Assembly: GCF_022538115.1 (NCBI RefSeq)
Contig: NZ_JAKZAL010000023.1
Location: 1-64,000 of the forward strand
DNA from: Cognataquiflexum rubidum
GTDB lineage: Bacteria; Bacteroidota; Bacteroidia; Cytophagales; Cyclobacteriaceae
Direction: 5' to 3'
Length of the DNA: 64,000 bases
The position numbers were made by a program, and so were the translations under genes. Positions 54,810 through 62,169 of the stretch are shown here, piece by piece; within the stretch, counting starts at the first letter, position 1; every line of letters starts with the position of its first letter. The notes beneath the pieces were generated by a model. The model was given only the letters and a program-made list of their open reading frames with translations, was not told where the DNA came from and ran no database searches.

Positions 54810-54842
54810 CAAAGATAGCGTATTAAAAATGAAATGAACAAA
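54810..54842 (-). promoter_or_regulatory. Bacteroidota-type promoter of the rpsP operon
   Basis: On the minus strand TTTG (54839-54842) and TATCTTTG (54810-54817) are 21 bp apart, matching the -33 TTTG / -7 TAnnTTTG consensus of the Bacteroidota primary sigma factor. The predicted transcript start is about 50 nt before the rpsP ATG. Confidence 0.65.
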
Positions 54843-54929
54843 TGACCCTAATATTATTTGCGGAAATGGAGGGAATTGATTTAACTTGCGACCTGATTTA
54901 GAGGCGAGAGAATCTTTACAAGTGCAAAT

Positions 54930-55006
54930 GGCCTCGTAGTTCAATGCCTGCCTGCCGGTAGGCAGGGACAGAATAGTTGTTTCCTAAACAATAGATATGG
55001 GTTCGA
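54930..55006 (+). pseudogene. tRNA-Arg(CCT) 5' remnant interrupted by a palindrome
   Basis: This stretch matches the intact tRNA-Arg at 55247 from GGCCTCGTAGTTCAATG through the anticodon arm TTGTTTCCTAAACAAT to GGGTTCGA, where homology stops inside the T-loop. In the D-loop the 3 nt GAT are replaced by a ~20-bp palindrome CCTGCCT-n6-AGGCAGG (54947-54966) plus three bases. It cannot fold as a normal tRNA. The T-arm piece supplies the start codon of the next gene. Confidence 0.85.
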
Positions 55007-55239
55007 CATTTTGGGTATATGCGATCAAAAGCGAAAAAGACGGTCGGATTTATGTTGGAATGTCAAATGATCCAGAAAAGCGGTTGAAAGAGCATAATTC
55101 CGGAATTACTAAGTCAACAAAAGGTTTTATTCCTTGGAAGTTGATTTTTAAGGAATTTGTTGGACCTAGCCAATTGGCAAGGGAAAAAGAAAAGTATTTT
55201 AAAACGGGAATAGGAAAAGAATTTCTTAAATCGTTGTAA
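54997..55239 (+). CDS. GIY-YIG nuclease family protein nested in a tRNA locus
   Basis: This 80-residue single-domain GIY-YIG endonuclease is of the YhbQ/UPF0213-like short type. Visible residues: Y8 in WVYAIKSE (GIY part), Y19-V-G21 (YIG part), R29, H33-N34 in RLKEHNSGITKSTKG and E63 in AREKEKYF (metal site), ending TGIGKEFLKSL. The ATG and the first three codons come from the T-arm of the upstream tRNA remnant, and the stop codon lies 7 bp before the intact tRNA-Arg. The protein presumably nicks or cuts DNA. Its position between a broken and an intact copy of one tRNA suggests a small mobile element, which is inference. Confidence 0.9.
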   Translation: MGSTFWVYAIKSEKDGRIYVGMSNDPEKRLKEHNSGITKSTKGFIPWKLIFKEFVGPSQLAREKEKYFKTGIGKEFLKSL

Positions 55240-55246
55240 AAAAAAT

Positions 55247-55321
55247 GGCCTCGTAGTTCAATGGATAGAATAGTTGTTTCCTAAACAATAGATATGGGTT
55301 CGATTCCCGTCGAGGCTACCA
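55247..55321 (+). tRNA. tRNA-Arg (anticodon CCT), CCA encoded
   Basis: The cloverleaf folds by eye. Acceptor GGCCTCG pairs with CGAGGCT (first pair G-T), D-arm GTTC/GAAT, anticodon arm GTTGT-TTCCTAA-ACAAT with CCT at loop positions 34-36 (reads AGG), T-arm ATGGG-TTCGATT-CCCGT, discriminator A and encoded CCA. It is the intact member of three copies at this locus and is followed by a terminator. It is probably transcribed together with the GIY-YIG gene. Confidence 0.95.
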
Positions 55322-55323
55322 AT

Positions 55324-55358
55324 AAAAATCCCTTCAGAAATGGAGGGATTTTTTATTT
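55324..55358 (+). terminator. Terminator of the intact tRNA-Arg
   Basis: The hairpin AAAAATCCCT / AGGGATTTTT has loop TCAGAAATGG, followed by TATT. It is paralogous to the terminator at 55449 with one compensating base-pair change. Confidence 0.85.
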
Positions 55359-55379
55359 AAAGTTCATGGACATTTATAT

Positions 55380-55447
55380 GTTGTTTCCTAAACAATAGAT
55401 ATGGGTTCCCTGCCTGCGGAAGGCAGGGATTCCCGTCGAGGCTACCA
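55380..55447 (+). pseudogene. tRNA-Arg(CCT) 3' remnant interrupted by a palindrome
   Basis: This piece is homologous to the intact tRNA from the anticodon arm (GTTGTTTCCTAAACAAT) to the encoded CCA, lacking the acceptor 5' strand and D-arm. In the T-loop the 2 nt CG are replaced by a 21-bp palindrome CCCTGCCT-n5-AGGCAGGG (55408-55428). With its own terminator behind it, it represents a duplicated 3' half of the tRNA unit. Confidence 0.85.
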
Positions 55448-55448
55448 A

Positions 55449-55485
55449 GAAAAGTCCCTTCAGAAATGGAGGGACTTTTTGTTTC
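55449..55485 (+). terminator. Duplicated tRNA terminator
   Basis: AAAGTCCCT / AGGGACTTT has the same loop (TCAGAAATGG) as the terminator at 55324. The stem differs by A-T to G-C on both arms, so the hairpin has been kept. Confidence 0.8.
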
Positions 55486-55683
55486 TTTTGATTTTTTAAA
55501 AAAGGAATTCCGACTATTAAACTGAAAACCCGCATTTGATAATTGGATTTGATTTTCCAATAGCCAATAAACCAATAACCATTAATTCATTTCTTTAAAA
55601 GTACCACTGCCCCACAATACAGGATATAGCAGGTGGGATTTCATTTGAAATTCCCTTAATTTAATCCGGTGATTTGATTTCAG

Positions 55684-58600
55684 ATGGTATTAAGAATCCT
55701 GGGTTTCTTCTGCTTTATTTTCTCTTTAATTTCTTGTAGCCCTGAACTCCCTGAGGATGTTCAGGCAGCCTATGAGGAATTGCCCGAAGCATTGGATTTC
55801 AATATTCATGTCAAGCCGATTTTGTCGGATAAATGCTTCGCCTGTCATGGGCCTGATCTGGCAGCACAAAAAGCAGGGTTAAGCTTGCACGATCCCGAAA
55901 TGGCTTTTGCCTCCCTCAAAGACTCCCCCGGCAAGGTAGCCATCCACCCTGGAAGCCTCCGTAAAAGCGAACTTTTTCACCGGATCATTTCAGAAGATCC
56001 GGAGTACCGGATGCCTTCCCAAGAATCAAATTTGACCTTGACTCCAAAAGAAAAGGCCATCCTGATCAAATGGATAGAAGATGGGGCTGAATACAAAAAG
56101 CATTGGGCTTTTATCCCTCCTCAAAAACATGACATTCCGAAGGTAAAGGATAAATCATGGACGAAAAATCCCATTGACCACTTTGTCCTTAGCAAATTGG
56201 AACAGGAAGGAATCAAACCATCGCAGGAGGCGGATAAGGAAACGCTCTTGAGAAGATTGAGTCTGGATTTGATAGGTTTGCCTCCAAGCCTTGCTGAGAT
56301 AGATGCATTTCTTGCTGACCCTTCCGCCAATGCTTATGAAAAGCAGGTCGACAGATTGCTAAATTCTGCGCCTTATGGTGAGAAAATGGCCATGCATTGG
56401 ATGGATATTGCGAGGTTTGCCGATACACATGGCTACACTGTGGACCGATATCGGGATGCATCGCCCTATCGGGATTGGGTTATCAGGGCTTTCAACCAAA
56501 ACCTACCTTATGACCAGTTTATCACCCATCAGTTGGCGGGAGACCTTCTCCCCAATCCTACCAAAGAACAGCTGATAGCGACGGCATTCAACCGCATTCA
56601 TCCCCAAAATATGGAAGGAGGAATTGTGGAAGAGGAATTTAGGGTGGAATATGTGGTGGACCGCACGAGTACCATGGGTCAGGCTTTTATGGCTTTGACA
56701 TTGGGTTGTGCGCGGTGTCATGACCATAAATACGATCCGATTTCCCAAAAGAATTTCTTTGAACTCAGCAGTTTTTTCAATCAGGTGGATGAGGCCGGTC
56801 AGATTTCTTGGGATGATGCCATGCCTGTTCCGACGATGCTTTTGACCGATACGGAGAAAGACAACATGCTTTCCTACTTGCTTTCCCAAAAAAACAGGGA
56901 GGAAGAGGAACTGAAAAAAGTGGCTGAGAAGGAAGAAGAGGCATTTCAGGCTTGGCTGACATCCAAAGCCTTTCAAAATACTGCCAAACTGGATTTTCCG
57001 GCAAGTCGGGTCGGGTTTTATTCTTTTGACCAAAACTCCATACAAAACAATCTCAATCCTTCCCAAAAAGGAACAATGGAAAGCAGTGAGGTGAAAAACC
57101 AGAAACCCGCCTATGTAGAGGGTTTTAGAGGAAAAGCTGTCAAACTCAATGGCGATTCCTGGCTGGATTTGGGCGGTTCGGGTATTTTTTCACGCAGCGA
57201 ACCTTTTTCTGTGAGTATTTGGATTTCTGTCCCCAAGTCTTTGACTGACGGAGCGATTTTCCACAAAGGTTCGGGCGCAGTGCTTTATAACTGGCGTGGA
57301 TATCACCTCAGTCTCAAAAACAACCGATTGGAATTACTCATGGCGCACACCGCTCCATACAATGCCATCACCAAAGTCACCGAACAGGATATTCCCCGGG
57401 ACCAATGGATCAATTTAGTCATGACTTATGACGGTTCTTCCAAAGCGAATGGACTCAAAGTATTCCTAAATGGGCTTGAAATGGCTACCCAAACTACCCA
57501 TGACAACCTGTACAAAGACATCCTTTTTCAGGGGGGACAGCCTGGTTTGCAGGTAGGGGCAGTGTGGAGAGGCAAGGGACTCAAAGATGCTTTGGTGGAT
57601 GAAGTCAGTGTGTATGACAAAGAACTTTCGCCCCTTGAAGTATTGCAGATTGCTAGGTTAGAAGAATATAAATCAATCCTTGCCCAATCCGGGGACGAAT
57701 TCGATGCTCAAGAAAAACAGGCACTGAAAAAACTTTACCTCAACAACCATTCTTTGGCTTATAAAGAAAAGCTCAAAGCAGTCGTTACCCAAAGAAAAAT
57801 CTATGCAGATTCTGTGGAGCGGATTCCGGAGATGATGGTCATGCAGGACAAAACCAATAAGCGGCCCACCTACATTTTGACCCGTGGGGAATATAATTCG
57901 CGGGGAGAGGAAGTTTTTCCCAATACCCCTGAAAGTGTCTTGCCTATGCGCGAAGACCTTCCAAAAAACCGCCTTGGACTGGCCCAATGGCTGACGGATA
58001 TAGAAAATCCACTTACAGCAAGGGTGGCGGTCAACCGTTTTTGGCAAAATTACTTTGGAAACGGGTTGGTGGCTACTTCCGAGGATTTTGGAAATCAGGG
58101 ACAAATGCCTTCCCATCCGGAATTGCTGGATTGGCTGGCGTTGGAATTTCAAAATTCCGGTTGGGATGTGAAAGCCATGCAGCGTCTGATTGTCACCTCT
58201 GCCACTTACCGTCAAGCCTCGAAAAACAGGCCGGAACTGATGGAAAAGGATCCTGACAATTACCTTCTTGCCCGCGGACCGTCGGTTCGTCTGCCTGCGG
58301 AATTGATCCGGGATAATGCGCTTTTTGCTGCAGGATTGCTGAATTCTACAATTGGAGGGAAAAGTGTGTTTCCTTACCAACCTGAGGGTCTCTGGAAAGT
58401 CAATGGAGCCAACTATGTTCAGGATAAAGGGGAAAATCTCTATCGAAGAAGCATGTACACCATTTGGAAACGCTCGGTCCACCATCCGACATTATCTATA
58501 TTCGATGCCCCTGATCATAGTTTTTCGGTAAGCAAAAGGCAGGAGACCAATACCCCGCTTCAGGCTTTGGTACTGATGAATGATCCGACTTTTGTGGAGG

Positions 58601-58893
58601 CTTCCAAGGTTTTGGGTGAAAAGATGTTGGCTCATCCGGAAATCTCCAAGTCCATAGAAGATACATTCCGCAGACTTACAGGAAGAAAACCCAATCCTAA
58701 GGAGCTTCAAATTCTTCTAGAATTGCGGGAAAATGAATACCGTAAATTCAAATCGGATCAAAATAAAACGAAAGGCTGGTTGGCTTCAGGGGAATATCAG
58801 ATTCCCCCGGACTTAGATCCTTTCCATCTTGCGGCCAATGCCGTCACCGCCAGTGCCATTATCAATTCAGATGCTTTTCTAACCAAAAGATAA
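55684..58893 (+). CDS. PSCyt1/PSCyt2(DUF1549)/LamG/PSD1(DUF1553) lipoprotein
   Basis: This 1069-residue lipoprotein (lipobox LISC, C18) is of the Planctomycetes-type cytochrome family. An N-terminal PSCyt1 heme-type motif CFACH is at C51/C54/H55; DUF1549 follows (about 150-350) with a second CARCH motif (C342, C345, H346). A LamG/concanavalin-like domain comes next (about 465-660, VGFYSFDQN ... LVDEVSVYDKELSPLE), then DUF1553 (about 750-1060, RVAVNRFWQNYFGNGLV ... VHHPTLSIFDAPDHSFSV). These proteins occur with DUF1501 partners and are proposed to act in polysaccharide breakdown, but the chemistry is unproven. First gene of a three-gene operon (1-bp gap to the next). Confidence 0.93.
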   Translation: MVLRILGFFCFIFSLISCSPELPEDVQAAYEELPEALDFNIHVKPILSDKCFACHGPDLAAQKAGLSLHDPEMAFASLKDSPGKVAIHPGSLRKSELFHRIISEDPEYRMPSQESNLTLTPKEKAILIKWIEDGAEYKKHWAFIPPQKHDIPKVKDKSWTKNPIDHFVLSKLEQEGIKPSQEADKETLLRRLSLDLIGLPPSLAEIDAFLADPSANAYEKQVDRLLNSAPYGEKMAMHWMDIARFADTHGYTVDRYRDASPYRDWVIRAFNQNLPYDQFITHQLAGDLLPNPTKEQLIATAFNRIHPQNMEGGIVEEEFRVEYVVDRTSTMGQAFMALTLGCARCHDHKYDPISQKNFFELSSFFNQVDEAGQISWDDAMPVPTMLLTDTEKDNMLSYLLSQKNREEEELKKVAEKEEEAFQAWLTSKAFQNTAKLDFPASRVGFYSFDQNSIQNNLNPSQKGTMESSEVKNQKPAYVEGFRGKAVKLNGDSWLDLGGSGIFSRSEPFSVSIWISVPKSLTDGAIFHKGSGAVLYNWRGYHLSLKNNRLELLMAHTAPYNAITKVTEQDIPRDQWINLVMTYDGSSKANGLKVFLNGLEMATQTTHDNLYKDILFQGGQPGLQVGAVWRGKGLKDALVDEVSVYDKELSPLEVLQIARLEEYKSILAQSGDEFDAQEKQALKKLYLNNHSLAYKEKLKAVVTQRKIYADSVERIPEMMVMQDKTNKRPTYILTRGEYNSRGEEVFPNTPESVLPMREDLPKNRLGLAQWLTDIENPLTARVAVNRFWQNYFGNGLVATSEDFGNQGQMPSHPELLDWLALEFQNSGWDVKAMQRLIVTSATYRQASKNRPELMEKDPDNYLLARGPSVRLPAELIRDNALFAAGLLNSTIGGKSVFPYQPEGLWKVNGANYVQDKGENLYRRSMYTIWKRSVHHPTLSIFDAPDHSFSVSKRQETNTPLQALVLMNDPTFVEASKVLGEKMLAHPEISKSIEDTFRRLTGRKPNPKELQILLELRENEYRKFKSDQNKTKGWLASGEYQIPPDLDPFHLAANAVTASAIINSDAFLTKR

Positions 58894-58894
58894 T

Positions 58895-60403
58895 ATGAGT
58901 CACCATCACGATGCCCCTCTCAGGTCTTCCAACAGGGATCTTCAGGAGATTGAAAAGAATATGGACAGGAGGAGGTTTTTGACAAAAACCTCTTTGGGGC
59001 TTGGTTCCTTGGCCTTGGGCTCACTTATGGGAATGGAGAAGATTTTTGCAGAAAATCCCCATACTCCGCCTTTGCTTTCTGAGTCACCCAGCGGATTGGC
59101 AGGGTTGCCGCATTTTATGCCCAAGGCAAAGCGGGTGATTTACCTTTTTCAAAGTGGTGGGCCTTCCCAATTGGAATTGTATGATTACAAACCAAAGCTC
59201 ATAGACCTTCACGGGCAAGAGCTCCCTGATTCGGTGAGAGACGGGCAGCGTCTTACCGGGATGAGTGCCGATCAAAGTTCGTTTCCAATGACTGCTTCAG
59301 CTTTCAAATTCAGCCAATATGGGCAAAGCAGGGCTTGGGTCAGTGAATTGATGCCCCATACCGCCGAGATCGTGGACGAACTTTGTTTTATCAAAAGCAT
59401 GCAGACTGGACAGATCAATCATGATCCTGCCATTACTTTTTTCCAGACAGGTCATCAGCTTCCGGGCCGTCCCTCGATTGGCGCTTGGTTGAGTTATGGA
59501 TTGGGTTCGGACAACCAAAACCTGCCTTCTTTTATCGTTTTGGTTTCCAAAAATGCCGTGCAGGACCAGCCGCTTTATGCCAGACTTTGGGGAAATGGAT
59601 TTCTTCCTTCCCAATACCAGGGCATCCAATTCCGGTCTGGGCAAGACCCTGTACTTTATCTTGGCAATCCTGAAAATTACGACGGAAAGGACAGGCGCGA
59701 AATGCTCGATTACCTCAAATCACTGAATGAGGTGCAGTTGGATACTTATGGCGATCCTGAAATCAGTGCCCGCATCGCCCAATATGAAATGGCCTTCCGG
59801 ATGCAGACCTCGGTGCCGGAAATTACGGATATGTCCAAGGAGCCTGATTCGGTGTATGAGATGTATGGTGAAGACAGCCGCGATCCCGGTACTTATGCCG
59901 CCAATTGCCTTTTGGCGAGAAAGCTCATTGAAAAGGATGTCAAATTTGTCCAGCTCTACCATCAGGGATGGGATCAGCACGGGAATTTGCCCGGAGGGAT
60001 AAAAAACCAATGTCAAAAAACAGACCGGGCTACGGCTGCACTGATCAAAGACCTCAAGCAAAGAGGCTTGTTGGAAGATACGCTTGTCGTCTGGGGAGGG
60101 GAATTTGGCAGGACGGTGTACAGTCAAGGGACGCTTTCACCGGATAATTATGGCCGAGACCATCATCCACGCTGCTTTACCAAATGGATGTGTGGGGCAG
60201 GAGTAAAGCCGGGTTTTACTTACGGAGAAACAGACGATTTTGGATACAATGTGGTCAAAGATCCTGTTCAGGTTCATGACCTGCAGGCTACGATTTTACA
60301 TCTTTTTGGAATAGATCACGAAAAACTCACCTACAAGCATCAAGGCCGCAGGTTTAGACTGACCGATGTAGAGGGTCATGTGGTAAAGGGGATTTTAACC
60401 TAG
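58895..60403 (+). CDS. DUF1501 (sulfatase-like fold) Tat-exported protein
   Basis: This 502-residue protein has a twin-arginine signal MDRRRFLTKTSLGLGSLALG (R25-R27) and a DUF1501 body belonging to the alkaline phosphatase/sulfatase-like superfamily: VIYLFQSGGPSQLELYDYKP near the N-terminus, MQTGQINHDPAITFFQTGHQ, WDQHGNLPGGIKNQC and VVWGGEFGRTVYSQG. Its gene is the constant partner of PSD1/DUF1553 genes. Function is unknown. Tat export suggests a cofactor- or metal-loaded periplasmic protein. It begins 1 bp after the upstream stop codon. Confidence 0.93.
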   Translation: MSHHHDAPLRSSNRDLQEIEKNMDRRRFLTKTSLGLGSLALGSLMGMEKIFAENPHTPPLLSESPSGLAGLPHFMPKAKRVIYLFQSGGPSQLELYDYKPKLIDLHGQELPDSVRDGQRLTGMSADQSSFPMTASAFKFSQYGQSRAWVSELMPHTAEIVDELCFIKSMQTGQINHDPAITFFQTGHQLPGRPSIGAWLSYGLGSDNQNLPSFIVLVSKNAVQDQPLYARLWGNGFLPSQYQGIQFRSGQDPVLYLGNPENYDGKDRREMLDYLKSLNEVQLDTYGDPEISARIAQYEMAFRMQTSVPEITDMSKEPDSVYEMYGEDSRDPGTYAANCLLARKLIEKDVKFVQLYHQGWDQHGNLPGGIKNQCQKTDRATAALIKDLKQRGLLEDTLVVWGGEFGRTVYSQGTLSPDNYGRDHHPRCFTKWMCGAGVKPGFTYGETDDFGYNVVKDPVQVHDLQATILHLFGIDHEKLTYKHQGRRFRLTDVEGHVVKGILT

Positions 60404-60415
60404 GATGGTCAAAAT

Positions 60416-61756
60416 ATGGTACAAGACCTGATTACTTTCATCGGCCGATTTCATCCACTTTGGGTTCATTTGCCCATCGGTTTTTTGATCATTGCGGTCT
60501 TTTTTAAAGCCTATGTGGTGTTGGGGAAAAAGCCCGCAATGCAGGAAGCTGTGAATTTTTCTTTGCTTTTGGGAACCATCAGTGCCTTGGTCGCGGCGGT
60601 GTTGGGGTTTATGCTTTCGCAATCCGGGGGCTATGACGGAGACCTTTTGGATATTCATTTGGTGGCAGGATGGACCACGGTCATTATTTCCGCCATTGCA
60701 TGGTGGGTGAATAAAAACGAACTCAGATTTAGCAAAAAGCTGAATTATACTGTATTGGGATTTATGATCCTGGCGCTTTCTGTCACCGGACATTTTGGAG
60801 GAAGCCTGACTCATGGGGAAGATTATCTGACTGCTTTTGCACCTTTTGGAGAAAAGTTGGAAGAGACCAAAGGTCGGGTATTGGCCAAGGTGGAGGACGC
60901 GGAGGTTTTTACAGATGTGATTCAGCCAATTCTTCGAAGTAAGTGTCAAAGCTGTCACCGATCGGGAAAATCCAAAGGTGAATTGAATTTGGCTTCCTAT
61001 GAGACAATGCTCCAAGGAGGAGAAAACGGCCCGGTTTTTATTGCGGCTGATGCTGAAAAAAGTGAGCTGATCCGAAGGGTAACGCTGCCTTCTGATCATG
61101 ATGATTTTATGCCTGCCGAAGGGAAAAAGCCCCTGACGGAGGAGGAAATTCAAGTTCTCATTTGGTGGATAACAAAAGGGAAAGCTGATCCCAAAGCATC
61201 CTTGATGGATGCAGATGAGGAAATTATCGCATGGGCAAAGCCCAGACTAAATATTCTTGGAGGAGAGAAAATGATGGCGGTGAGCATCGATACGGCTTAT
61301 TTAATAACCTTGGAGAAAATGGGTTTTCGGGTAAGGGTTCTCTCCCACGAATCCGGAGCTTTGGATGTCGTCTTACCATCGGATGCGGAGAAGGGTCAAG
61401 CCTCAGAACTTTTGAAAGCGCTTTTACCTATCAAAGATCAGATTTATTGGCTCAGTTTGGCGGGAACCGGAATTCAGGATTCTGACCTGAATCAGGTAGC
61501 TCAGCTCTCTAATTTGCACAGACTGCGGATCGAAAATAATCCCATCTCGGATTCCGGAATTTCAGCTTTAACGGGCCTTTCAAAACTCGAAAGTTTGAAC
61601 CTGAACGGGACCAAAGTCAGCGAATTAGGTTTGGAAACACTTTCTGAAATCCATTCTCTCAAATCACTTTACCTTTGGAATACTGCAATTGATCCTCAAC
61701 ATGTAAAGGTGGAAAAATTAAGCGCTGCCGGAGTGAAGGTGGTTTTTGGGGGTTGA
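60416..61756 (+). CDS. DUF2231 membrane / cytochrome-like / LRR fusion
   Basis: This 446-residue protein has four membrane helices of DUF2231 type (15-35, 47-67, 84-99, 112-128; signature RFHPLWVHLPIGFLI). A single PSCyt1-like heme domain follows, with CQSCH (C177, C180, H181) and a possible Met ligand in DDFMPAEGKKPLT. The end is a short leucine-rich repeat stretch (345-440, LHRLRIENNPISDSGISALT, LESLNLNGTKVSELGLETLS). It is last in the PSD1-DUF1501 operon and may anchor an electron-transfer or binding partner in the membrane. The combination is known in Planctomycetes and Bacteroidota without proven function. Confidence 0.92.
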   Translation: MVQDLITFIGRFHPLWVHLPIGFLIIAVFFKAYVVLGKKPAMQEAVNFSLLLGTISALVAAVLGFMLSQSGGYDGDLLDIHLVAGWTTVIISAIAWWVNKNELRFSKKLNYTVLGFMILALSVTGHFGGSLTHGEDYLTAFAPFGEKLEETKGRVLAKVEDAEVFTDVIQPILRSKCQSCHRSGKSKGELNLASYETMLQGGENGPVFIAADAEKSELIRRVTLPSDHDDFMPAEGKKPLTEEEIQVLIWWITKGKADPKASLMDADEEIIAWAKPRLNILGGEKMMAVSIDTAYLITLEKMGFRVRVLSHESGALDVVLPSDAEKGQASELLKALLPIKDQIYWLSLAGTGIQDSDLNQVAQLSNLHRLRIENNPISDSGISALTGLSKLESLNLNGTKVSELGLETLSEIHSLKSLYLWNTAIDPQHVKVEKLSAAGVKVVFGG

Positions 61757-62169
61757 TTTTTTTTGTTACAATAAAAAAAAGGTTCTTTTCTGAATTTTGA
61801 GGGAGGATTAATTTGAGACAAATTAGAAAAATTTGTAAAGTTCCTGATTCAAAAGACGAATGTAATTATCAATTTTTACTTTTTTAAAGGATATCCAGTT
61901 AATGTAGATTTCACTGTTTCCAATACTTGAAGAAAATCAGTATCGATTAACCACAAAGTAACAAAGAAAGCAAAAGCCCTCTCCTTTTCACCTTTTGCAG
62001 TTCCTTTGTGGCTCATACTTTTTATTGGGCTTTTATATCGATTGTCGAACCAATAATTGCCTTTTTCAGGAAGCCTTTATCATTTTTTGCTCTTAGCCTA
62101 CAAAGTTTTACAAAAATGGTTGTGGAACAAAAAAATCAGGATGCTTGAAAAGTATTGGAATTGTTTGGA
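61757..62169. other. 413-bp spacer between convergent genes with a loose inverted repeat
   Basis: Contains ACCACAAAGTAACAAAG (about 61950) and CCTTTGTGGCTC (about 62003), inverted ends of a ~65-bp segment that recalls the CGCAAAG / CACAGAG repeat family at 15063-15952. No gene is visible. A strong terminator is not obvious. Confidence 0.45.
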
